Below are positions 44,443 through 52,806 of a stretch of DNA of 64,000 bases, piece after piece. A model generated the notes under the pieces. That model did not search any database. It was given only the letters and a program-made list of their open reading frames with translations, and was not told the origin of the DNA. The translations under genes were made by a program, and so were the position numbers. The stretch is from Bacteroidota bacterium. GTDB lineage: Bacteria > Bacteroidota > Bacteroidia > Bacteroidales > Lentimicrobiaceae. The stretch is from contig WSXX01000021.1 in NCBI GenBank assembly GCA_009773515.1, forward strand, positions 1 to 64,000. The letters run 5' to 3'. How positions within the stretch are numbered: position 1 is the first letter of the stretch; every line of letters begins with the position of its first letter.

Positions 44443-45999
44443 TTATTGAGGTATATTACCGTGTTTTTTGGGAGGTAAAATTTCACTTTTCGAAGCCATA
44501 ATTTCCATGGCATCAATCAATCTTTGACGGGTTTCGCAAGGCAGGATAACCTCATCGATGTATCCACGTTGCGCTGCGATATAGGGAACATTAAATGCTT
44601 CCTCATATTCATTTATTTTCTCAAGGGTTTTTGCCGCTTTGTCGTCGGCTTCTTTTATTTCTTTGCGGTATCCCGAAAGAACTTCAACAGCGCCTTTGGC
44701 TCCCATTACTGCAATTTCGGCAGTTGGCCAGGCAAACACCATATCGGCACCCAAATGTTTGGAGCTCATGGCAACATACGATCCACCGTAATCTTTACGG
44801 ATAACCACCGTAAACTTGGGAACTGTTGCTTCGGAATAACTCCAGAGCAGTTTGGCTCCGTGACGGATAATCCCGGCCCACTCCTGATGAACACCCGGCA
44901 AATATCCCGGAACATCCACAAAAGTGATGATGGGAATGTTAAAAGCATCGCAGGTTCTGATAAAACGGCTGATTTTGTCGGAAGCATCAATATCAAGACA
45001 ACCAGCTGAAACCATGGGCTGATTGCCGATAATTCCAACCGAACGGTTATTCAATCGGGCAAAGCCAACTATACAGTTTTCGGCAAAATGCTCATGAATT
45101 TCAAAAAAATCACCGCTGTCAACCACCTCTTTGATAATGACTTTCATATCATAGGGTGTTCGCGGATCATCGGGAATAATGGTATCAAGCTCCGGACATA
45201 AACGTGCGGCATCGTCGCCCATATCTACCTTTGGAGTGCGCTCCATATTGTTATCAGGCAGATATTCAAGCAGGTAGCGAATCTGCTCAATCGTATCTTC
45301 ATCATTTTCGCAGGCAAAATGAGCGTTGCCACTCTTTGTATTATGAACCATTGCCCCTCCAAGTTCCTCAAAGCTGGTATCTTCGCCGGTAACGGTTTTG
45401 ATAACATAAGGACTGGTAATGAACATATGACTCGTTTTCTTCACCATAAAAACAAAGTCGGTCATTGCCGGAGAATACACCGCACCACCGGCACAAGGTC
45501 CCATTATTGCGGAAATCTGTGGAATAACACCTGATGCACGGGAGTTTCGGAAGAAAATCTCGCCATAACCTTTCAATGCATCAACACCTTCTTCAACGCG
45601 TGCACCTCCTGAATCATTCAAACCCACAACGGGTGTGCCTGACTTAAGCGCAAGATCCATAACCTTACAGATTTTTGCAGCGTGCATCTCACCGAGCGAT
45701 CCACCCATGGAGGTAAAATCCTGTGAAAAAGCAAAAACCGGACGACCATTCACCAGCCCATGGCCGGTAATAACTCCATCAGATTCTATTTCTACCTGTC
45801 CCATGCCAAAATTGGTAGAACGGTGTGAAACAAAAGTATCAAGCTCTCTGAAACTGTTTTCGTCAAACAGCAGCTCAATCCTTTCGCGTGCAGAGAGTTT
45901 TCCCTTCTCGTGTTGTTTCTGAACGCGGTCTTTGCCGCCCATTTCAGCAACCTTTAAACGTTTAGCCTTTAACAAGGCCAGTTTTTCAGCAACTTTCAT
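44443..45999 (-). CDS. mmdA: Acyl-CoA carboxyltransferase (MmdA / PccB type)
   Basis: This 518-residue cytoplasmic enzyme moves a carboxyl group between biotin and an acyl-CoA, most likely propionyl-CoA/methylmalonyl-CoA. Typical sequences are DRVQKQHEKGKLSARERIELLFD, GGSLGEMHAAKICK, DSGGARVEEGVDALKGYGEIF, PCAGGAVYSPAMTDF and FVDVPGYLPGVHQEWAGIIRHGAKLL. Length and motifs match methylmalonyl-CoA decarboxylase alpha, the 12S transcarboxylase subunit and PccB alike. It opens the operon that also encodes a small protein and the biotin-carrying partner. That layout suggests propionate or succinate fermentation. Confidence 0.9.
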   Translation of the reverse strand: MKVAEKLALLKAKRLKVAEMGGKDRVQKQHEKGKLSARERIELLFDENSFRELDTFVSHRSTNFGMGQVEIESDGVITGHGLVNGRPVFAFSQDFTSMGGSLGEMHAAKICKVMDLALKSGTPVVGLNDSGGARVEEGVDALKGYGEIFFRNSRASGVIPQISAIMGPCAGGAVYSPAMTDFVFMVKKTSHMFITSPYVIKTVTGEDTSFEELGGAMVHNTKSGNAHFACENDEDTIEQIRYLLEYLPDNNMERTPKVDMGDDAARLCPELDTIIPDDPRTPYDMKVIIKEVVDSGDFFEIHEHFAENCIVGFARLNNRSVGIIGNQPMVSAGCLDIDASDKISRFIRTCDAFNIPIITFVDVPGYLPGVHQEWAGIIRHGAKLLWSYSEATVPKFTVVIRKDYGGSYVAMSSKHLGADMVFAWPTAEIAVMGAKGAVEVLSGYRKEIKEADDKAAKTLEKINEYEEAFNVPYIAAQRGYIDEVILPCETRQRLIDAMEIMASKSEILPPKKHGNIPQ

Positions 46000-46092
46000 T
46001 TATGCAGGTTTTATTTTGTTTGTTTCAACTTTTAATTAATTCAATTTATGCTTTGATAGACCTAACCTGCTTTTACAGGATAAATCAAAATC

Positions 46093-47535
46093 TTATTGCA
46101 CAAGCATTTCAGTATGAACCCCTGACTGTGCATTAAAAAGCTTACGGGCCACATCGGGTGAACTTACTCCACCAGGTCCCGAAAGGCATCCGCCTTCACA
46201 AGCCATCACTTCAATCATATTCCAATCGTGTTTCCCGGTTGCCAACCGGCGTAAAACAGCCATATTCTTTTTGTGAAGACCGCTAATCACCAACGGTTTA
46301 ATCTGTTCACCGGAATAATATGCAGCTACTGAGTTCAACACACCTGAGCTTGCCGCAAATTGTCGTTCAGGAATTACAGCCCCCTGCTCTTCTACTTCAA
46401 AAACCTGAAGATCAATACCTCTGGCAATCATAAGTGAACCAAGCTCTTCGAAAGTCATCACATAATCTACGCCGGGATATTTAAGTGCCTCTGCCTGCTT
46501 AGCCACACAAGGACCTATAAAAACCACGACAGCATCGGGGTATTTGTCGCGAACCAATCCGGCAGTATATCGCATAGGTGTCCAGGTTTCAGACACAAAT
46601 GGTTTCAACTGTGTGAGGTGTTTTTCGGTTAACTCAACCCAGGCAGGGCAGCAAGAAGTAGCCATAAATTGCTGACCTGTTGCCAAAACATGCCCTAGCT
46701 CTTCAGCTTCATGCCTTGCGGTAAGTTCTGCACCCTGAGCAACTTCAAAAATATCAGCAAAGCCAAGCTTTCCAAGTGCGGTAACCAACTGCCCGTAACT
46801 TGCTCTGAACTGACCACAAACTGCCGGAGCAAGCATTGCAACAACCGGTTTATCAGCTTTCATCATCTGGTGAAGAATGCTTATCAGGTGCGATTTATAC
46901 ATAATTGCACCAAACGGACAGGCCATCATACAGCGACCACAATGGATACATTTGGTGTAATCAATCTGCTCAATTCCTTCTGAGTTCTGAGAAATGGCTT
47001 TCACCGGACAAGATTCCTCACAGGGAATAGGCACATAAATAATGGCATGATAAGGGCATGCCTCTTTGCACAGTCCGCATCCTACACATTTTAAAGAATC
47101 AATCTTTGCCTGACCGTTTTCCATAACTATGGCATTTTTAGGACAACTTACCATACAATTGCTTGCAAGGCAACCGCGGCAAAGATTAGAAACCACATAA
47201 TTGCTTTTAACACAGGAAGTACAAGCCTCGCCCACTACGGTAAGTACACCTTCGCCCCGATCAGTTCCGGCTAGAGCACGCAGCGCATAACTATAAAGGC
47301 TTTCAAGTTCGTCAGTTTCGTCGGCTACATTAAAACCGAGCAAAGCCATAATTCTGTACTTGATTATTGCTCTTGCTTTGTGAATACAGCATCGCGAACC
47401 GTTGGTCTGCGCGTTGCGGGGAGCCATTGCAAGTGCAATCCTGTCAATATCTTCGAGCCGGCCTTCAGCAAATAACCTGCAAAGCCGCGTAATTATTTCA
47501 CGCCGGATAAGCGTGGCATTATTTGTCTGTGCCAT
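46093..47535 (-). CDS. [FeFe]-hydrogenase, monomeric group B-like
   Basis: This 480-residue protein has the H-cluster motifs in modified but complete form: L1 TSCCPAWVEL, L2 FIGPCVAKQAEA and L3 EVMACEGGCLSGPG. The N-terminal half holds at least three [4Fe-4S] ferredoxin sites (CRGCLASNCMVSCP, CVGCGLCKEACP and CIHCGRCMMACP), with an extra Cys-rich stretch CTSCVKSNYVV. This fits the little-studied group B enzymes of anaerobes, which probably exchange electrons with ferredoxin. The gene is last of the minus-strand operon and overlaps the preceding small [2Fe-2S] gene by 17 bases. The maturation genes hydE, hydF and hydG are not in this window. Confidence 0.85.
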   Translation of the reverse strand: MAQTNNATLIRREIITRLCRLFAEGRLEDIDRIALAMAPRNAQTNGSRCCIHKARAIIKYRIMALLGFNVADETDELESLYSYALRALAGTDRGEGVLTVVGEACTSCVKSNYVVSNLCRGCLASNCMVSCPKNAIVMENGQAKIDSLKCVGCGLCKEACPYHAIIYVPIPCEESCPVKAISQNSEGIEQIDYTKCIHCGRCMMACPFGAIMYKSHLISILHQMMKADKPVVAMLAPAVCGQFRASYGQLVTALGKLGFADIFEVAQGAELTARHEAEELGHVLATGQQFMATSCCPAWVELTEKHLTQLKPFVSETWTPMRYTAGLVRDKYPDAVVVFIGPCVAKQAEALKYPGVDYVMTFEELGSLMIARGIDLQVFEVEEQGAVIPERQFAASSGVLNSVAAYYSGEQIKPLVISGLHKKNMAVLRRLATGKHDWNMIEVMACEGGCLSGPGGVSSPDVARKLFNAQSGVHTEMLVQ

Positions 47536-47788
47536 TTGCCAGTTCCCCCATTATTCCTGAAATTACCTTTTGCAAATTGGCCTGCCCTATCAGCTTTCCA
47601 TTAATTGTAACAAAAGGAGGTTTCCCGTTTTCCTGCGAATTGCAATAACCGGGACAATTCATTCCTTTCACCAGAACAAGATGACGGATATCGGAGGGCA
47701 GTTGATCCTGAATCATTTCAAATTCAGATCCTCCCATCACAAAACAAAGAGTTCCGTAGCAAATACTTACTTCAACCTGTCCGTTCAT
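47519..47788 (-). CDS. Small thioredoxin-like [2Fe-2S] protein
   Basis: The 89-residue protein has four cysteines placed like those of the NuoE/HydC iron-sulfur fold: CYGTLC near the N-terminus and NCPGYC in the middle, followed by a predicted strand and helix (PFVTINGKLIGQANLQKVISG). It is probably a one-domain electron carrier for the adjacent hydrogenase. Its gene lies 12 bases after the phosphatase gene and overlaps the hydrogenase gene by 17 bases. Confidence 0.8.
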   Translation of the reverse strand: MNGQVEVSICYGTLCFVMGGSEFEMIQDQLPSDIRHLVLVKGMNCPGYCNSQENGKPPFVTINGKLIGQANLQKVISGIMGELANGTDK

Positions 47789-47800
47789 AATTTTTGTTTT

Positions 47801-48985
47801 TCAGATAAAGTCCAGATGAACTTCTTTCAAATATTTGTCCTCGAGCAGCCTTTTTACTTTCTTCACCAGATTCCTTCTGATTTCCAGTTCAACAGGAAGA
47901 CTTGGATCCTGATGTGCTTCGTTGATTCGTGTTCCTGCCAGCAAAAAAATCTGATCGTTGTTCAGCAGCAAAGAAAGTAGCGCTGAAGCAGCATCTTTTC
48001 CCTTTACAGGAAGCTGAACTCCTGCTTCAAGTCTTGCCGAAACGCGGCCCAGCGTAAGAACACCCTCAGTTACCAGATCCACACCCTGCATAAATGAAAC
48101 AGGAGGAATATCTGACATTGAATCGAGACTAACTTCTATTTCGCGGCCCAGCTCACGAGATACAATTTCGGCGGTTGTGCCTCCTGATAAAACTTTGCTA
48201 CCACTGAACGAATCAACTGTCATGGCAAGCCGATGATCATCTTCCTGATGAAACGGAGGGCCGGTGCAGAGCAACAACTTTCGCGGGTGCCTGAAATAAA
48301 TTACGATACACGAAATATCATCTTTGGCATCGTAAATATCATTGGCATGAGCGTGTTCGGTAATTCTTCCGGCCAGTTCAGATGCTGAAATTCCGGGCTC
48401 AGTGTCAAGAATGCGGCAAATCCAGTTTCCGGCATCTGTAACATCCCATCCAAACGGATACTGAGCTGTTCCCAGCCCTGATTGGCTGACACCATCAGAA
48501 AGAAGAATAATCCGGTCTTCAAGACGTGCCTGAAACGAACTGCAATAAAGTTCTCTCGTGTTGCCTGGTTTTTTCGAAATGCGCTTTTTAGTAATTTCGG
48601 GAGTGAACAAGGCATTTCCTCTTACAATAATCATAGGAGGATTGTCGAAATTCACGATTCGTGTTTCACCATCGGCATCGCTGTCAACAATGGTAAAAGT
48701 GGCATAACTGATTTTGCGGTTTTTGTCAACCGGCAAAGTATCAAGAATAGTTTTGGCAGTGTGTTCAGGAGGATAGTGTTCAATGGTAAAATTCAAACCC
48801 ATTGTTGCAGTAAGCGTAGCAAGCACATTAGCTCTGACTCCGCTTCCAAGTCCATCGCTGAGCACAGTAATGATGCGATTCTCTTCCTGTATTTTTTTCG
48901 ACAGAAAAACATCACCACAGATAACTTCCCCCTTTTTGCTTAATTGCTTCGAGGCTATCTCAATATAGAGTTCATCCCTGTTCAT
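47801..48985 (-). CDS. SpoIIE-family (PP2C-type) serine phosphatase
   Basis: This 394-residue protein begins with a SpoIIE/PP2C domain (about 1-210). Metal-binding motifs are TVLSDGLGSGVRANVLA, RIILLSDGVSQSGLG and DAKDDISCIVI. The C-terminal part (about 230-394) has no recognised motif. Such phosphatases are often found beside sensory group C [FeFe]-hydrogenases, as here: its start overlaps the end of the hydrogenase-like gene by 14 bases. It may dephosphorylate an unknown target when H2 or redox state changes. No kinase or anti-sigma partner is visible nearby. Confidence 0.85.
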   Translation of the reverse strand: MNRDELYIEIASKQLSKKGEVICGDVFLSKKIQEENRIITVLSDGLGSGVRANVLATLTATMGLNFTIEHYPPEHTAKTILDTLPVDKNRKISYATFTIVDSDADGETRIVNFDNPPMIIVRGNALFTPEITKKRISKKPGNTRELYCSSFQARLEDRIILLSDGVSQSGLGTAQYPFGWDVTDAGNWICRILDTEPGISASELAGRITEHAHANDIYDAKDDISCIVIYFRHPRKLLLCTGPPFHQEDDHRLAMTVDSFSGSKVLSGGTTAEIVSRELGREIEVSLDSMSDIPPVSFMQGVDLVTEGVLTLGRVSARLEAGVQLPVKGKDAASALLSLLLNNDQIFLLAGTRINEAHQDPSLPVELEIRRNLVKKVKRLLEDKYLKEVHLDFI

Positions 48986-50714
48986 TGGCTAAATCTTTAA
49001 CAGGGTTATTAACCAGAGCGTTAAGCATAGTTTCGGTACGGGCAGCATTCTCGCCAAGCAGATAAGCCACTTTTTGAACAGTCCCCATATTTTCATGCAC
49101 AACCTGTCGGATTCTGCGCATAACTTCCTCCTGCATCAACCCGGGCTGATGAAGGTCCTGAACAATTCCGCAAATAATCCGATGCCGCTGAATGGTAAAA
49201 ACAGATAGATTCAACAGCCTTCCGTTTTCATCCACGTTTCTGTCGGTCAAATCGTTTCCCGACGAAAGAACATTTGAAAACACTTTATGAAAACCAATCA
49301 TTTTGCGTAAATCAGCACCTTTTAGTCCTGGTTTTACATCCCACAGCAGTGCAGCATCCTTGCCTATCAGATCAGCAAATATTTTATTACTTTCAATTAC
49401 ATGTAAACGATCGTCAACCAGAACCACTCCGTAAGGCATACGCTGCAGCAAAACACTTGCTTTATCGTTTGCGACCCTGCGCATGTAAGAAACGCACATC
49501 TGCCGCTCAGCCATGCCATTAAGCATTGCTATGGCAAAATCGCGGCAACTGTTGTAACCGCAACCTCCACAATTCAATTCATCAGCTGTTGATGATTTTC
49601 CGGCGGTTTTCAGGGCTTCCTGAATATCATCTTCTGCCCAGAATTTATCTTTTTGCGACTGGGTAACAATGCAGTAAGGGGTTCGTATATCAGGAACACC
49701 AATCATCGGGTTCTCTTTGTTGGCAAGCAGTTTCGGACTATTACGGTATTTGTCAACCCTAAGGTTTTTAACAATAGTACCTTCCCTGGCTGAAGTACCC
49801 GGTCCGTTCACACAGCCGCCTTCGCACACAAGAAGTTCAAGAAACAGTTTGGAAGCAGGATCAATTTTATCAATTCCGGCAAGTGCATCTTTTATATTTC
49901 CGATTCCTGAAATGTGCATATAATTCACATCCTGCATGCTGCTTATATTTTTCAGCGTGCTCACCATACCACCATCGAGTGGATAAAGTGCGCCATCAAA
50001 AGCCCGCTCAGGCACAAAATCATCATCTTCCAATGAAACTGTCAATTCAGGAATAATACCTTCCTCCTCAAACCAACGCCTCAGGTCGTTAAATGTCAGC
50101 GCTGCATCAATCAGCGAAGGGAAATCGTCGGATTCAGTCTTTTTGGCAACACAGGGACCTATAAAAACAACACGGATAGTTTCGCCGTACCAACGACGCA
50201 ACATGGCAGCATGAGCCATTAAAGGCGACTGCAGTCCAACCAGACTTTTGGCAAGTTCCGGTTTGTATTTCCTGATGTAATCTACTGCCGATGGGCATGC
50301 TGTGCTGATGTAAATTCCGGGCCCCGATTCCTGAAGAAACTCCGAAGTACCTGCAGTTACAAGTTCAGCACCAAGAGCAGTCTCTGAAACTCCGGTAAAA
50401 CCCAGTCTTTTAATGGCACTAACCAGCGCCTGTGGTGTAAAATCAGAAAATTCAGATACAAACGAGGGCGCAAGCGAAATATATACAGGTCTGGTTCTTC
50501 TGAGCATCCGCTTTACACGTGAAACATCATCGCGCACTTTTTTGGCTCCCGATGGGCAAATAAGTGTGCAACGGCCGCAGAAAATACAAAGGTCTTTCAC
50601 AATTGAAGCCCTGTCAGATTCAATCTTTATAGCCTTAACCGGACATTCCCTGATGCATTTATAGCAATCCTGGCAATTATTGACTTCGGTATAAACCGCT
50701 TGCATATTGTCCAT
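48972..50714 (-). CDS. Sensory [FeFe]-hydrogenase with PAS domain (group C, HydS-like)
   Basis: The 580-residue protein starts with two ferredoxin motifs (CQDCYKCIRECP and CIFCGRCTLICP). An H-cluster domain with group C-type motifs follows: L1 STACPSAVDY, L2 FIGPCVAKKTES and L3 LVCEGGCVNGPG. After this are a [4Fe-4S] motif (NCGGCGYNSC with a distal Cys), a PAS domain (about 420-510, MPYGVVLVDDRLHVIESNKIF) and a helical tail. This layout is that of proposed H2 sensors rather than bulk hydrogenases. Its signal probably goes to the phosphatase encoded next. It lies 11 bases after a small [2Fe-2S] gene. Confidence 0.88.
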   Translation of the reverse strand: MDNMQAVYTEVNNCQDCYKCIRECPVKAIKIESDRASIVKDLCIFCGRCTLICPSGAKKVRDDVSRVKRMLRRTRPVYISLAPSFVSEFSDFTPQALVSAIKRLGFTGVSETALGAELVTAGTSEFLQESGPGIYISTACPSAVDYIRKYKPELAKSLVGLQSPLMAHAAMLRRWYGETIRVVFIGPCVAKKTESDDFPSLIDAALTFNDLRRWFEEEGIIPELTVSLEDDDFVPERAFDGALYPLDGGMVSTLKNISSMQDVNYMHISGIGNIKDALAGIDKIDPASKLFLELLVCEGGCVNGPGTSAREGTIVKNLRVDKYRNSPKLLANKENPMIGVPDIRTPYCIVTQSQKDKFWAEDDIQEALKTAGKSSTADELNCGGCGYNSCRDFAIAMLNGMAERQMCVSYMRRVANDKASVLLQRMPYGVVLVDDRLHVIESNKIFADLIGKDAALLWDVKPGLKGADLRKMIGFHKVFSNVLSSGNDLTDRNVDENGRLLNLSVFTIQRHRIICGIVQDLHQPGLMQEEVMRRIRQVVHENMGTVQKVAYLLGENAARTETMLNALVNNPVKDLANEQG

Positions 50715-50725
50715 GGCTGATTTAT

Positions 50726-50983
50726 TTAAACCTGTGAACCTGAAAGTGCTGTTTTCAGGATGTTGATTATATTGGCAGGATGCACATCCTGGTAAACATG
50801 ATTGTTTATTGTGATAACCGGCCCTTTACTGCATAAACCTGAGCACAGTTGTCCTTTGAATCCAACCTCAGCTTCCAGATTGCGTTCACTCAGCCAGGCT
50901 TTGATAAGTTCAAGGCTAACTCTGTTTCCCCGCGAATAGCATGAACTTCCCATGCAAATGATGATCTGGTTTTTTGGTTTCAT
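50726..50983 (-). CDS. Small thioredoxin-like [2Fe-2S] protein
   Basis: This 85-residue protein has cysteines in ICMGSSCYSRGN and QLCSGLCSKGPVITINNHVY, the Cx4C...Cx3C layout of the NuoE-type [2Fe-2S] fold. It is probably an electron carrier to the PAS-containing hydrogenase that follows. It is a second, divergent copy of the type of protein at 47519-47788, so each hydrogenase in the operon has its own small partner in front of it. Confidence 0.8.
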   Translation of the reverse strand: MKPKNQIIICMGSSCYSRGNRVSLELIKAWLSERNLEAEVGFKGQLCSGLCSKGPVITINNHVYQDVHPANIINILKTALSGSQV

Positions 50984-51010
50984 GCTGCAAGTTTTTTGTT
51001 TTAATGAAAA

Positions 51011-51778
51011 TTACAGAATACTGTTCTGACTGCGCAACCTGTTTATCAGTTTGTGATAGCCTTCAGCAATATCCTGTCCAGGATGGGTATTTTCTACAAT
51101 GATATTTTCGTTTGTATGAATATCATCGTAAGTAAAATTCCAGATTGCTTTCATACCGGCAGCAACGAGAATATCAGCAATGTACTGGGCTTCGCCTGAT
51201 GGTGTGGCAATAATGCCCAGGCAAACGTGCATTCTTCCGGCCAGCGGAATAATTTTATCAGGTGACATTACCTTAATAGATCCGATCTGATTTCCAATCT
51301 TCCGATAATCGTTGTCAAAAGCTGCAACTATCTTCAGGTCAGTTTGCCCGAGGTTTTCTTTCAGCATAAGTGAAGTTCCCAATTTGCCGGCTCCCACAAG
51401 AAACGACTCAGTTTCGTTGCGATAGCCAAGAATTTCTTCAATCGCTGCCATCAGTCCGTTTATCTGCAAAGCTTTCTGCCCTGCCATACACAGATTATTC
51501 ATGATCAGATCTTCCTCAACAAGCGAAAGGCTGATGCCGGTTTCGGCAGAAACTGATCCCAGAGAAACATCTGTTCTTCCCCTCAGCCGCATAAGTCTTA
51601 ATAAGGTCAGGTAAAGTGTAAACCGTTTGATCTCATCAATTGCAATTGATTCATTCTTCACTTTCCCGGTGATTAATCTCAACGAATCTGCCGTTACAAA
51701 ATCATGAAACGGAGCTGTAGAGACAACACTTGGGCTTGCCGGACAATTTTTTATCCGGGGTTTAAACTTGCTTTCCAT
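51011..51778 (-). CDS. rex: Redox-sensing transcriptional repressor Rex
   Basis: Rex represses fermentation genes and is released from DNA when NADH rises. The 255-residue protein has a winged-helix N-terminal half (RFTLYLTLLRLMRLRG, VSAETGISLSLVEEDLIM) and a Rossmann domain with FLVGAGKLGTSLM (near 140). The Rex-type strand IVAAFDNDYRKIGNQIG follows, then GLMAAI-like helices and AIWNFTY. It is longer than typical Rex by about 30 residues at the N-terminus. It lies in the operon it probably controls; a Rex-operator-like site is found upstream at 54066. Confidence 0.88.
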   Translation of the reverse strand: MESKFKPRIKNCPASPSVVSTAPFHDFVTADSLRLITGKVKNESIAIDEIKRFTLYLTLLRLMRLRGRTDVSLGSVSAETGISLSLVEEDLIMNNLCMAGQKALQINGLMAAIEEILGYRNETESFLVGAGKLGTSLMLKENLGQTDLKIVAAFDNDYRKIGNQIGSIKVMSPDKIIPLAGRMHVCLGIIATPSGEAQYIADILVAAGMKAIWNFTYDDIHTNENIIVENTHPGQDIAEGYHKLINRLRSQNSIL

Positions 51779-51790
51779 AATTATCAGAAT

Positions 51791-52699
51791 TTAAGCCTGT
51801 TTAGGCAAAATATTCCCGGAATAAGACTTCCCGATTTCACGGACTTTTGAATTTCCTGAAACGGTGGCGGCAATATTTTCATTTACATTCAGGCTGATGT
51901 TAGCCCTGCTGATGGCATGTTCGTAATCAACCACATGGGCATTAAATTCAGGACCTTCTGTGGCTACATCTTTTACTTCGCCGTTTACATTCAAACGGAG
52001 TGTGGAAACTCCATTTTTAAAAGACTCAGTCAATTGTAAACCGAAATTGGCAGTTGCGGGAACTCCATAGCTCAGCGCGAGATCAGAAACCGATTTCATC
52101 ATTTTCAGCGTCCCGAAAACAGTGACGAGGTCATAACTATCCACTTGCTTTTCAAATAGTAATCCGAGTAATTGAGATGCCGAACCATGGAATCCCACAC
52201 TGCCATCTTCAGTTGCCAGATACACGTTCCGGCAAATATTTTCAAATTGATCCTTGAATAAAAAATCGTTTCTTGTTTCAGCTGCCAATATTACATCGGT
52301 AATGCATCCCAGCCGATTCAACCATTTAATCTGCGACAGGGCAGTTGCAGCAGCAATTCCATCAGCTACAAACAGCAGTTTGGAGCTAAGCAACTCCTTA
52401 TCATTGCAATAAGTAAGATCTGAAGGATTGCCAAGCGGGCCTTTGAGGCTAAGTAATATATTAATTTCGTTGTTGCCGGCCAGTTGTTCTGTTGAATGAT
52501 CAACAGCCTGCACCAGAATAGAAATGGTTCCAGACTCAGGATTGTTGCCGATAACCGGCAGCAAAACCGGATTGGTTTTTTCAGAAGGCTGCAATATTAC
52601 ATACTGTCCGGGCAAAATAGCTGTCGCAATCCGGGGGGCAAAAACCTCCAGTAAAACAATATCAGCAGTAAGTTTTTTTCTTTGTATGATGGTGAACAT
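51791..52699 (-). CDS. NfnA/DHODB-like flavoprotein lacking the [2Fe-2S] cysteines
   Basis: The 302-residue protein has the ferredoxin-reductase-type FAD domain (TADIVLLEVFAPRIATAILPGQYVIL) and the NAD-binding domain of the NfnA (SudB) and dihydroorotate dehydrogenase B families. The C-terminal part keeps EGPEFNAHVVDYEHAIS but lacks all cysteines of the usual GMCGACR...C site; the equivalent stretch reads KNGVSTLRLNVNGEVKDVA. The usual glycine-rich loop (GGVGIAP) reads ADGIAAATA. It probably no longer carries the cluster and may not bind NAD(P)H in the usual way. No NfnB gene is adjacent. It lies 12 bases ahead of rex. Confidence 0.75.
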   Translation of the reverse strand: MFTIIQRKKLTADIVLLEVFAPRIATAILPGQYVILQPSEKTNPVLLPVIGNNPESGTISILVQAVDHSTEQLAGNNEINILLSLKGPLGNPSDLTYCNDKELLSSKLLFVADGIAAATALSQIKWLNRLGCITDVILAAETRNDFLFKDQFENICRNVYLATEDGSVGFHGSASQLLGLLFEKQVDSYDLVTVFGTLKMMKSVSDLALSYGVPATANFGLQLTESFKNGVSTLRLNVNGEVKDVATEGPEFNAHVVDYEHAISRANISLNVNENIAATVSGNSKVREIGKSYSGNILPKQA

Positions 52700-52806
52700 G
52701 GCAGCAATTTTTAGATTTTTAGTTTTTGAGAAAAACCGGCAGGTTTCTGTTTTGGCAGCACCTGCCGGCAGGTAATCACACACACTAATCAAGTCAACTG
52801 GTTTTA

